6,506 bases of DNA from UBA3071 sp965369635 (lineage in GTDB: Bacteria; Chloroflexota; Anaerolineae; UBA3071): NCBI GenBank assembly GCA_965369635.1, contig CBDURC010000174.1, positions 1-6,506 of the forward strand, in the 5' to 3' direction. The position numbers and the translations under genes were made by a program. The first letter of the stretch is position 1, and each line of letters opens with the position of its first letter. The notes below the pieces were generated by a model that was given only the letters and a program-made list of their open reading frames with translations, did not search any database and was not told the DNA's origin. Shown here piece by piece: positions 1 through 5,577 of this stretch.

Positions 1-1
1 C

Positions 2-907
2 TCACTCCCGCAGTCTGGGGTCAATGAAACGGTAGGCGATGTCCAGCAGCAGGTTGATGCCCAGGAAGGTCAACCCCAGCGCCAAGGCCAGAGTGACGAC
101 GACATTGGTCTGGCCGGCGCGGATAGCTTCCAGCAAGCGGTTGCCCAGACCGGGCCAACCGAAGAAGTATTCCACCACGGGCAGGCTACCCAAGGAGAAG
201 CGTAGCGAGATACCGGCGGCGGTGAGCACTGGCACAGCCGCGTTGCGCAGAGCGTGCCCGTTGAGCACCTGGCGCAGGCTCAACCCTTTGGCCCAGGCGG
301 TGCGGATGTAATCCTCCCTCAGCACGGTGGACAGGGTGACGAAGGCCACGCGGGTTATGTAGGCCAGCGGCCGGGCGGCCAACACCAGCGATGGAAAGAG
401 CATGTGCCGCCAGTCCCAACCGAAACCGCCGGTGAACGCCAGGCGTAACTGGAACATCTGTAGACTCTTGATGTTGGCTATCTGCAGCAGCATGGCGGCA
501 AAAAAGGTGGGCGTGGAGATGCCCAGCACTGTGAGAGTGAGGAGCAAAAAGGAAAACGGGGAATGCTGCCGCAGGGCGGCCAGCGTGCCGGCAATCAGTC
601 CCAGAGCGACGGCCAGCAGCAGCGACGCACCCAGCAGCCCCAGGCTCTTGGGGTAAGTAGCACGCAGTATCTCCCGCACTTCGACATTGCGTTTGCCCTG
701 TCGCACGATGCCGAAGTCGCCATGCACCACTTGCTCGACGTATTGTCGGGTCTCCCGGACAGCGGCGCGGGCGTGGCGGAGCACATCATAGTCAGGCAGA
801 GCAACGGTGGAGTTGCGCGCCATGCGCATGCCCACGAAGACGAAGAAGATGATGGCCAGGGCGACAATGACTATAAAGGACAGACGGCGAGCGATGAAAC
901 GGAACAT
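2..907 (-). CDS. ABC transporter permease, DppB/OppB family (peptide/nickel type)
   Basis: A 301-residue inner-membrane permease subunit of a binding-protein-dependent importer for peptides, nickel or similar solutes. The N-terminus (MFRFIARRLSFIVIV) has the usual arginine-rich start followed by a first membrane segment (about 9-30). VHGDFG (61-66) matches the conserved GDLG-like patch, and further membrane segments lie at about 89-113, 119-143, 171-193, 225-250 and 268-292. The EAA loop, which docks on the ATPase, is clear at about 198-228 (EDYIRTAWAKGLSLRQVL, then HALRNAAVPVL). The ending FIDPRLRE is typical of the family. The protein is a little short, and the segment after the first helix lacks the usual PGDP motif. 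The ribosome site before the start is weak (GAGG about 19 nt away), but the start is fixed by family alignment. No binding protein, second permease or ATPase is in view; partners probably lie beyond the left edge. The substrate cannot be assigned. Confidence 0.93.
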   Translation of the reverse strand: MFRFIARRLSFIVIVALAIIFFVFVGMRMARNSTVALPDYDVLRHARAAVRETRQYVEQVVHGDFGIVRQGKRNVEVREILRATYPKSLGLLGASLLLAVALGLIAGTLAALRQHSPFSFLLLTLTVLGISTPTFFAAMLLQIANIKSLQMFQLRLAFTGGFGWDWRHMLFPSLVLAARPLAYITRVAFVTLSTVLREDYIRTAWAKGLSLRQVLNGHALRNAAVPVLTAAGISLRFSLGSLPVVEYFFGWPGLGNRLLEAIRAGQTNVVVTLALALGLTFLGINLLLDIAYRFIDPRLRE

Positions 908-960
908 GGTTGGGTGGCTATATTTTCCTCAATCACGTAGTCGGATAATCTGCGATAGGC

Positions 961-988
961 GATGCGTGATGCGTGATACGTGATGCGT
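961..988. repeat. Heptamer tandem repeat, four units of GATGCGT
   Basis: Four consecutive 7-bp units (GATGCGT, GATGCGT, GATACGT, GATGCGT) lie in the gap upstream of the permease gene. The copies are near-perfect and non-coding. Related, more degenerate 7-bp-spaced sequence occurs at about 1998-2025 and 5537-5561, so this looks like a dispersed intergenic repeat family of the genome. No function can be read from it. Confidence 0.75.
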
Positions 989-1057
989 GCGGGCGACTGT
1001 CTGTTACACCGTTGACAGAAACGAAAGGTTCAGGTCATTGCCTCTGCCTGCTTGCCT

Positions 1058-1120
1058 ATCTACCAATCTACCAATCTACCAGTCTCCCAATCTACCAATT
1101 TCCCAACCCCCAATCTACCA
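1058..1120. repeat. Octamer tandem repeat, consensus ATCTACCA
   Basis: Eight units of about 8 bp with consensus ATCTACCA. The first three are identical (1058-1081), followed by GTCTCCCA, ATCTACCA, ATTTCCCA, a 7-bp unit ACCCCCA and a final ATCTACCA. The array ends about 8 bp from the stop codon of the ABC ATPase relic at 1128, so it sits at the point where that gene was broken. Slippage or recombination at such repeats is a plausible cause of the break (inference). Confidence 0.8.
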
Positions 1121-1127
1121 AGCTCCA

Positions 1128-1247
1128 TCACCTGATGCGGGCACCGAAAATCTCCCCCGCCCGCACATTGAAGCTGACGCCATCCACGGCGGCTAAGGAG
1201 TCGAACTGCTTGCCTAAGTTGACAACCTGGACAGCGTATTCGTCCAT
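1128..1247 (-). pseudogene. N-terminal relic of a DrrA/CcmA-type ABC ATPase
   Basis: Starting at ATG 1247, 39 codons read through to a TGA at 1128-1130. The peptide starts MDEYAVQVVNLGKQF and continues with AVDGVSFNVRAGEIFG, the standard N-terminus of ABC-2 exporter ATPases (A-loop region, then the strand before Walker A). Similarity stops after GEIFG, where LLGPNGAGKTT would be expected; ARIR and a stop follow instead. Walker A, the signature motif, Walker B and the rest are absent, so it cannot hydrolyse ATP. The break lies next to the octamer array. The upstream ribosome site is poor. A C-terminal fragment of the same family is at 5578-5775. I am confident of the family and of the truncation; whether a short peptide is still made is unknown. 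Confidence 0.8.
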
Positions 1248-1261
1248 GTCCACTCGGGCAC

Positions 1262-1290
1262 TTGACAAGATCGTGCTGACGTTGTATTCT
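1262..1290 (+). promoter_or_regulatory. Sigma70-type promoter for the CDP-alcohol phosphatidyltransferase gene at 1361
   Basis: A perfect -35 box TTGACA (1262-1267), a 17-bp spacer and a -10 box TATTCT (1285-1290, four of six consensus bases). Transcription would start near 1297, giving a leader of about 64 nt before the ATG at 1361. It points away from the ATPase relic, so the two were divergent. Confidence 0.65.
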
Positions 1291-1360
1291 GTGGATTATT
1301 GACGACCGGGCCGGCACGATCAGGCCTCGGATGCAGTTCCCACCGATGCAAGGAGACCCA

Positions 1361-1945
1361 ATGATGCGCTTTTGGGCTGACCTACTGACCGCTTCACGGT
1401 TGATTCTCTCGGCTGTTATCTTGCGCTTGGGCTTCACCGCCGGTGCCAATGCCTTGGACACCGTGACCCTGTGCATCCTGCTCGGCTGGACCACCGACAC
1501 GATGGACGGCCACGTTGCCCGGCGCGACCGCAGCGGTCGCCAGACTTGGCTCAGCCGCAATGACGTGACCGTAGACACCATCTTCGTGGTCTCTGGTCTG
1601 CTCTACCTGGCGCTGGCCGGGTTCGTCCCCTGGGGACTCTCTCTGGCTTACCTCTCCATTGGCGGGCTCTTGTTGCTCCTCTTCCGCGCTCGCTCGCTGG
1701 TCATCGCCCTGGAAGCGCCATTGGCCATCTTGCCCGCCATCGTTGCCTTCGCCGAGAGACCACCATTGGGCTGGGCTTTCGTCGGCTGGGCTGGCGTCGC
1801 CTTCCTCTTCGACCGCCGCCGCTTCTTCTTCCGGCTGCGCCTCTTCGGCAGCGGCTGGCGGCAGGCGCTGCGCCGTTCGTCTGCTCCCGCTTCGCCAGCT
1901 TCTCTCCACGCTCAGACCACCCAGGACAGCGAAGGCGAGCCGTAG
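1361..1945 (+). CDS. CDP-alcohol phosphatidyltransferase-like membrane protein (paralogue 1)
   Basis: A 194-residue polytopic membrane protein of the CDP-alcohol phosphatidyltransferase family, whose members move a phosphatidyl group from CDP-diacylglycerol to an alcohol such as glycerol phosphate or inositol phosphate. The active-site signature is visible at 46-72: D46-TM-D49-G50-HV-A53-R54, then D68 and D72. The family pattern has eight residues between AR and a glycine; here there are nine and the glycine position is Leu64, so the metal-binding acidic residues are kept but the loop differs. Membrane segments are about 10-27, 33-46, 74-88, 92-108, 118-131 and 137-151, followed by an Arg-rich cytosolic tail. 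I chose ATG 1361 over 1331 because AGGAG (1351-1355) sits 5 nt upstream and the paralogue at 3117-3659 aligns from here (MMRFWADLLTASR with MIRVKTIADTLTVSR). The alcohol substrate is unknown, and a non-catalytic role is possible. Confidence 0.85.
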   Translation: MMRFWADLLTASRLILSAVILRLGFTAGANALDTVTLCILLGWTTDTMDGHVARRDRSGRQTWLSRNDVTVDTIFVVSGLLYLALAGFVPWGLSLAYLSIGGLLLLLFRARSLVIALEAPLAILPAIVAFAERPPLGWAFVGWAGVAFLFDRRRFFFRLRLFGSGWRQALRRSSAPASPASLHAQTTQDSEGEP

Positions 1946-1997
1946 AAGTGTAACCGGAACGGCCCAGCGCGGATTCGAGGGGTAACCGCTATCCTGC

Positions 1998-2025
1998 ACG
2001 CATCACGTGCCGCGTGTCGCGTGTT
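1998..2025. repeat. Degenerate heptamer repeat
   Basis: Successive 7-bp units ACGCATC, ACGTGCC, GCGTGTC and GCGTGTT lie just after the 1361-1945 gene. The first unit is the reverse complement of GATGCGT, the unit of the 961-988 array, so this is a related repeat in the opposite orientation. It abuts the coding-like relic that follows. Confidence 0.55.
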
Positions 2026-2173
2026 CCGTACAGCGCCTCTCTTGCAGTCGCTTGCGGAACTCGGTCAGCCGGGCGAAATGCAGGAGTTGATCGATACGCT
2101 CCTTCCGCTCCCGTCCTCGCACGCCGCAGACATCCGCGAAGAAGCCCAGATTCTACGTACCGCAGCATCGTAA
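2024..2173 (+). pseudogene. Coding-like C-terminal relic of an unrecognised protein
   Basis: From the end of the heptamer repeat to a TAA at 2171-2173, one frame reads about 49 residues with protein-like composition: LLQSLAELGQPGEMQELIDT, then LPLPSSHAADIREEAQILR. It looks like the helical C-terminal end of a soluble protein. There is no start codon with a ribosome site in front; the frame instead runs back through the repeat to the TAG of the phosphatidyltransferase gene at 1943-1945 without another stop. The likely reading is a 3' gene remnant cut off by the repeat. I do not recognise the family, and chance openness in GC-rich DNA is a real alternative. Confidence 0.35.
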
Positions 2174-2206
2174 CGCTGACAGGAGAGTCTGTCAAACCAC
2201 GCGGCG

Positions 2207-2246
2207 AAAAGCAAGAGCGGGGCGCCAGATATCTGACGCCCCGCTC
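2207..2246 (-). terminator. Rho-independent terminator after the RRM gene
   Basis: Inverted repeat with 14-bp arms (2215-2228 GAGCGGGGCGCCAG and 2233-2246), one mismatch and an ATAT loop. Read on the minus strand, TTGCTTTTC (2206-2214) follows directly, as in an intrinsic terminator. It begins 24 nt after the RRM stop codon. The plus-strand side is followed by CGTTCGTTTC, so it may also stop transcription coming rightward from 1361. Confidence 0.82.
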
Positions 2247-2270
2247 CGTTCGTTTCACAAGCGGTGGAAT

Positions 2271-2573
2271 CTACCAGCGATCTCGACGGCCGCCGCCTCC
2301 GCCGCCAAAGTCCCGTGACCGCTCACGACGCGGCCGTGCCTCAGCCACCGTGATCTCCCGACCGTCCAGCGTGCTGCCGTTGAACTCACTGATGGCCTTC
2401 TCTGCCTCAGCTACTGTGGTCATTTCCACGAAGCCAAAGCCCTTCGACCGGCCTGTGTAACGGTCGCGAATCGCCTCCGCCGACACCACCGTGCCCGCGG
2501 TGCTGAACAGCTCGCGCAACCCATCGTCCGTCGTGTCGTAGGATAGGCCGCCTACGTAAAGTCTCTTATTCAT
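2271..2573 (-). CDS. Single-RRM RNA-binding protein with glycine/arginine-rich tail
   Basis: A 100-residue cytosolic RNA-binding protein with one RNA-recognition motif. RNP2 is LYVGGL (5-10) and RNP1 is KGFGFVEM (44-51), so the aromatic residues that stack on RNA (Tyr6, Phe46, Phe48) are present. The tail from about 81 is Arg-rich, with six glycines at 90-95, ending RRDRW; such tails add non-specific RNA affinity. Length and layout match the small RRM proteins of cyanobacteria and other bacteria, some of which are cold-induced. The start ATG 2573 has AAGGAAGGA 7 nt upstream. It lies 77 nt after the cold-shock gene on the same strand with no strong promoter or terminator between, so joint transcription is likely. 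The terminator at 2207-2246 ends the unit. Confidence 0.95.
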   Translation of the reverse strand: MNKRLYVGGLSYDTTDDGLRELFSTAGTVVSAEAIRDRYTGRSKGFGFVEMTTVAEAEKAISEFNGSTLDGREITVAEARPRRERSRDFGGGGGGRRDRW

Positions 2574-2650
2574 CTATCATTCCTTCCTTTCGTGTTGCTG
2601 ATTGCTGATCGTTGTGGGTGACAACCTCGGTCTACGCAGCCCGACAGTTG

Positions 2651-2866
2651 TTACCAGTCTAGTTTGGTCACTTCGGCGGCCTGAAGGCCCTTGGGGCCCT
2701 GATTGACGACGAACTCTACGCGTTCGCCCTCTTCCAGGTTGCGAAAGCCACTGCCCTGGATCTCAGAGTAGTGGACAAACACATCCGGCCCATCCTCCCG
2801 TGCGATGAAGCCATAGCCCTTGGATGCGTTGAACCACTTGACCGTGCCCTGAATGCGCTCGCTCAT
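2651..2866 (-). CDS. Cold-shock domain protein, CspA family
   Basis: A 71-residue single cold-shock domain (OB fold) that binds single-stranded RNA and DNA and melts RNA secondary structure. RNP1 is KGYGFI (16-21) and RNP2 is VFVHY (29-33). TVKWFNASKGYGFI is the standard family opening and QAAEVTKL the standard ending; the length is normal. Two ATGs compete. The first (2872) lies only 1 nt from the AGGAGG site (2874-2879), whereas the second (2866) lies 7 nt away and gives the normal MSERIQGTVKWF start, so I use 2866. The gene is preceded by a long leader with a hairpin (2937-2972) and a strong promoter (3017-3045), and is followed by the RRM gene. Whether it is cold-induced or constitutive cannot be read from the sequence. 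Confidence 0.96.
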   Translation of the reverse strand: MSERIQGTVKWFNASKGYGFIAREDGPDVFVHYSEIQGSGFRNLEEGERVEFVVNQGPKGLQAAEVTKLDW

Positions 2867-2924
2867 GTGCATACCTCCTTCCCTTCCCTTCCAAATTCTG
2901 TAGGCGAGGGCGGACCTGCCACGG

Positions 2925-2972
2925 TCAATAACAAACCGCCGCCAGGCCTGGTAAAGCTAGGACCTGACGGCG
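2925..2972 (-). promoter_or_regulatory. Leader hairpin with T-rich tail upstream of csp (possible attenuator)
   Basis: On the minus strand, CGCCGTCAGG (2963-2972) pairs with CCTGGCGGCG (2937-2946) over 10 bp, including one G-U pair, around a 16-nt loop. GTTTGTTATT follows, giving the outline of an intrinsic terminator. It lies between the csp promoter and the csp start codon, so any termination here would be conditional. It could instead be an RNA structural element, or end transcripts from the upstream gene at 3117. Confidence 0.5.
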
Positions 2973-3016
2973 ATGAATCACACCCGGACAGACGCTTCCC
3001 TTCAACCTGCACACGC

Positions 3017-3045
3017 ACTGTAACACAGATACAAGTACTTGTCAA
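3017..3045 (-). promoter_or_regulatory. Sigma70-type promoter for csp
   Basis: Minus-strand -35 box TTGACA (3040-3045, perfect), 17-bp spacer, -10 box TACAGT (3017-3022, four of six). The start site would be near 3010, giving a leader of about 144 nt before ATG 2866. Long leaders are common in cold-shock mRNAs. A weaker TTGACC lies nearer the gene (2923-2928), but its -10 spacing is poor. Confidence 0.6.
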
Positions 3046-3116
3046 ATCCGCCACTCCAGGCGTTTGCCGAAGCGGACAGCGGCCAGTATCAGTATTGCCG
3101 TCTGTGTGCGATGCGC

Positions 3117-3659
3117 CTACCGTTCCTCGTCCAATGACTGCCCCAGGCTGCGCATCCCGCGCAGGAAGTTGGGCACTGTCTCGTTCGGAAAGCGGGGCCA
3201 GGTCACGACCAGCGCCAGGACAAGCCAGGCCACGGCGATAACACCTTGCAGCAACGCATGGCGCAGCGCCATGTAGAGCATCAGGCCATAGGGGGGAGCC
3301 TGAACGGCCCAGCCAACGTGGACTGAGCGGAAGTACCATAGCAGAGCGACAGAGACTGCCAAGTAGGCCATCCCTGCCCAAAGGGGGACGAAGCCGGCGA
3401 GGGTCAGGTAGCCCAACACGCCGGTAGCTACGCTCATGTCGGCCTGCAGATCGAGCGTGCCCACCCAGGTCTGCCGCCCTGACCGATCGCGCCGGGCAAG
3501 CGGCCCATCCAGCAGGTCTGTGGCCCAGGCTAAGATGAGAACCGCCGCCGCGGCCGGCAACGCCTCGTTACGGCCGGTCACGCCCAACCAGAGAATCAAT
3601 AAGGCCAGAAGAAAGCGCGAAACGGTGAGCGTATCGGCAATGGTCTTGACTCGAATCAT
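3117..3659 (-). CDS. CDP-alcohol phosphatidyltransferase-like membrane protein (paralogue 2)
   Basis: A 180-residue polytopic membrane protein related to the 1361-1945 product. The signature lies at 48-74: D48-LL-D51-G52-PL-A55-R56, then D70 and D74. As in the paralogue, nine residues separate AR from the position of the usual glycine, here Val66; a glycine follows at 67. ARRDRSGRQTW (55-65) is identical in both proteins, and TLAGFVP (86-92) matches ALAGFVP. Membrane segments are about 12-27, 35-48, 75-90, 94-110, 122-134 and 137-153. Start ATG 3659 is chosen over 3716 because AGGAGG (3666-3671) is 6 nt upstream and the strong promoter at 3719-3747 would place the start site near 3712, inside the longer frame. 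The product probably transfers or binds a phosphatidyl headgroup; the substrate is unknown. The csp unit lies downstream but has its own promoter. Confidence 0.87.
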   Translation of the reverse strand: MIRVKTIADTLTVSRFLLALLILWLGVTGRNEALPAAAAVLILAWATDLLDGPLARRDRSGRQTWVGTLDLQADMSVATGVLGYLTLAGFVPLWAGMAYLAVSVALLWYFRSVHVGWAVQAPPYGLMLYMALRHALLQGVIAVAWLVLALVVTWPRFPNETVPNFLRGMRSLGQSLDEER

Positions 3660-3718
3660 ATGGCTCCTCCTTTCTGCTGTTTGGTTACGATTGGACTGAA
3701 GTGAAGTAGCTCGCAACC

Positions 3719-3747
3719 ATCATAGCAAAAGGCGCAGGTTCTGTCAA
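3719..3747 (-). promoter_or_regulatory. Sigma70-type promoter for the gene at 3117-3659
   Basis: Minus-strand -35 box TTGACA (3742-3747, perfect), 17-bp spacer, -10 box TATGAT (3719-3724, five of six). This is the best promoter in the window. The predicted start near 3712 leaves a leader of about 53 nt and supports the shorter translation start. Confidence 0.72.
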
Positions 3748-3816
3748 GAAGGAATGAGAGGCACGGGCTGCACATCCGGATTGGAACGGAATGCAGAGTC
3801 TCCGACTTTGCCGCAG

Positions 3817-3837
3817 CGTCCTGAGCTTATCGAAGGG
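3817..3837. repeat. Dispersed intergenic motif of the LSLSKG type
   Basis: Contains CCTGAGCTTATCGAAGG. Variants of CCTTCGACAAGCTCAGG are scattered in intergenic DNA of many bacteria, and when mistranslated give LSLSKG, as seen here in a spurious plus-strand frame (VLSLSKG). It lies between the PLD gene stop (3873) and the promoter at 3747. Its ends (CCT and AGG) can pair weakly. Assignment rests on recognition of the motif, not on a search. Confidence 0.5.
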
Positions 3838-3872
3838 TATTGTTGGAGACGACCCACTCCACTATCCGATCA

Positions 3873-5504
3873 CTATTCACCGACCGGGATCGCAGGCAGG
3901 TAGACGTACGAGGGAATGCAACGGGTCTCATCGCCTAGAGCAGCGTCGAGAAGCTGCCATTCGGCGAGGAAAGCCTGGGCCAGCGGGCGGCTGCGGATGA
4001 TGAGCAAGTTCTCGTCGTTCTTGTCCACTGCCGAACTGCTCCAGTTGAAGGAGCCTAACACCACGCGCGGATCGTCACCATCCGCATCTATGACCATCAT
4101 CTTGTGGTGCATCTTGCCACCGAAGTTCTCGATCTTTGTGGACACGCCGGCCAGGCAAAGCTGACTGACCCGTGAGTAGCTGCTGGTCGTCATCAACCAG
4201 TCCCAGATACCCTCCACCAGCACGCCCGCCTGGTGTCGCTCCAGCAAGGCAGCGGTCAGATCGCGGGAGGTGAAGCTGAAGATGGCGAAGCGAATGCTCT
4301 CCTCTGCCTGGGTCACGGCGCTCAGCAGCGCCTCGTCTGGATCATCTGTGGGGCTGAAGTAGCTCTTCACCGTCTGGTCGGCGAAGCGGAAACGATGGGT
4401 CGTGTTGTCCTCCTTGTCCTTGCCGAAGCGTTGCCCATCCCACATCTCCAGGAACTCCGCCTGATAGGTGAGGGCCAGGTGAGGGGAATCGACAAGCACT
4501 GAATCGTTGTGATTGTAAGTGAAGCCGGTGTCGGTCATGTTCGTGGAGCCCGTCCAGACCCAGCGCCCATCCACGATGAAGAACTTGTTGTGCATGATGC
4601 CTGATTTGCCGTCAGGGATGAGCCAAATGCCCGCCGCCTCCAGCGCCTGGAAGTGGGGACGGTAGCGGTCCTCGGCATAGGCACCGTCGTCGCAGACCAA
4701 ACGCACCCGCACGCCGCGGTTGTGGGCAGCGATGAGTGCATCGCACACGCTGACCCGATCGACGCCGTACAACGCACCATCAATGGACTCGCCAGCATTG
4801 CCCAACAGCGTCAGCAGGGCCTGCTCCATGATCGTGGGCTCTGGGGAGGGACCCTCAGCGGCGATGTTGTCAGTGAAGTAGGGTGTGATGTCCACAGGCC
4901 CGAAGTCGGGAGTCTCACCGACGCTGTTCTCGGGCAAACCGTCGGTCGGACCGGTCTGCCAGCTCGTGGGCCAGGTGCCCGGCCAGTCGAGAGCGACGCG
5001 CTGCATCGTGGCGTGACTCTCCCGGTCGCCAGCGTACCAGCGATCCACAGCGTCCACCAGCAACCCATCCTGGTCCCGCAGGATCAGCGTCTCGCCGTCA
5101 TTGGACAGCACGCCGGTGTAAACAAGGTCGGCGGTCACGCCGGGCACGGCCTCATCGTTGCTCCGCTCCAGCAGGAAGTGGGCCCCAGCTGAGATGGTGC
5201 CGTTGAGCGTGATGGTGGGCGAGCCATCGGCAGCAGTCAGCGTCCAGCCTTCCAGCGAGATGTCGCGGCTGCTGGTATTGCGCAACTCGATCCATTCGGC
5301 ATTGGCCGACGCGGTGGAGCCCATCCAGGCCATCTCGTTGAGCACCACGCGACGCAGCGCAGCCTCGGGAGCAATCGGCTCCGCCCAGATGGAGACGATG
5401 GGCAGAGCCAACAGCAGGGCCAGCAGCAACAACTGCCAACGTCCACCACAGACTCGCCTTCTCGCTACCCAGAACCATCGTCGAGATATCAGTGCAAACT
5501 TCAT
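3873..5504 (-). CDS. Secreted lamin-tail-domain / phospholipase D-like protein
   Basis: A 543-residue exported protein. A signal peptide is clear: an Arg-rich start (MKFALISRRWFWVARRR), hydrophobic core 24-37 (LLLLALLLAL within it) and probable cleavage after Ala41 (IWA|EP). A lamin-tail domain occupies about 52-155 (VVLNEMAW, EWIELRNTS, LEGWTL). A two-motif phospholipase D domain follows, about 222-520: HKD1 is H305-N-K307 with D312 and GSTN 319-322; HKD2 is H466-H-K468 with D473 and GSFN 484-487. Both catalytic histidine-lysine sets are intact, so one chain can form a complete active site for phosphodiester cleavage or transfer, probably acting on extracellular DNA or phospholipid. The C-terminus ends YVYLPAIPVGE. 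I chose ATG 5504 over 5558 because it begins the signal peptide; a purine-rich GGGGGGAG stretch lies about 11 nt upstream. No obvious own promoter is seen. Confidence 0.9.
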   Translation of the reverse strand: MKFALISRRWFWVARRRVCGGRWQLLLLALLLALPIVSIWAEPIAPEAALRRVVLNEMAWMGSTASANAEWIELRNTSSRDISLEGWTLTAADGSPTITLNGTISAGAHFLLERSNDEAVPGVTADLVYTGVLSNDGETLILRDQDGLLVDAVDRWYAGDRESHATMQRVALDWPGTWPTSWQTGPTDGLPENSVGETPDFGPVDITPYFTDNIAAEGPSPEPTIMEQALLTLLGNAGESIDGALYGVDRVSVCDALIAAHNRGVRVRLVCDDGAYAEDRYRPHFQALEAAGIWLIPDGKSGIMHNKFFIVDGRWVWTGSTNMTDTGFTYNHNDSVLVDSPHLALTYQAEFLEMWDGQRFGKDKEDNTTHRFRFADQTVKSYFSPTDDPDEALLSAVTQAEESIRFAIFSFTSRDLTAALLERHQAGVLVEGIWDWLMTTSSYSRVSQLCLAGVSTKIENFGGKMHHKMMVIDADGDDPRVVLGSFNWSSSAVDKNDENLLIIRSRPLAQAFLAEWQLLDAALGDETRCIPSYVYLPAIPVGE

Positions 5505-5536
5505 CGTCTTCACATCTCCCCCCTCGTGATTCGCTT

Positions 5537-5561
5537 GATGCCGCATGTGCCGTGTCACGAC
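5537..5561. repeat. Degenerate copy of the heptamer-type repeat
   Basis: GATGCCGCATGTGCCGTGTC with the following bases resembles the 1998-2025 repeat (shared GCAT, GTGCCG, TGTC and ACG blocks in the same order, with small gaps). It lies between the PLD gene and the ABC ATPase C-terminal relic. The match is short and could be partly chance. Confidence 0.3.
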
Positions 5562-5577
5562 GAAGTCTGTAATCTGC

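Noticed and set aside
1394..1999. A 201-codon open frame on the minus strand opposite the first phosphatidyltransferase gene
   Set aside because: It mirrors a clearly coding plus-strand gene, is rich in Glu, Gln, Ala and Gly with no domain, and has no convincing start site.
2611..2625. Small hairpin GTTGT-GGGTG-ACAAC between csp and the RRM gene
   Set aside because: Only 5 bp and no T-tract, so not strong enough to call a terminator.
2863..3381. A 172-codon open frame on the minus strand across the csp leader and the second phosphatidyltransferase gene
   Set aside because: It overlaps a recognised gene in another frame and the promoter and leader of csp, and its composition is low-complexity.
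3791..4000. A short plus-strand frame starting MQSLRLCRSVLSLSKG
   Set aside because: The LSLSKG string is the translation of a dispersed intergenic motif, and the rest is antisense to the PLD gene.
4653..5192. A 179-codon open frame on the plus strand inside the PLD gene
   Set aside because: The minus-strand frame carries intact domains and motifs; the plus-strand frame is its GC-driven shadow.
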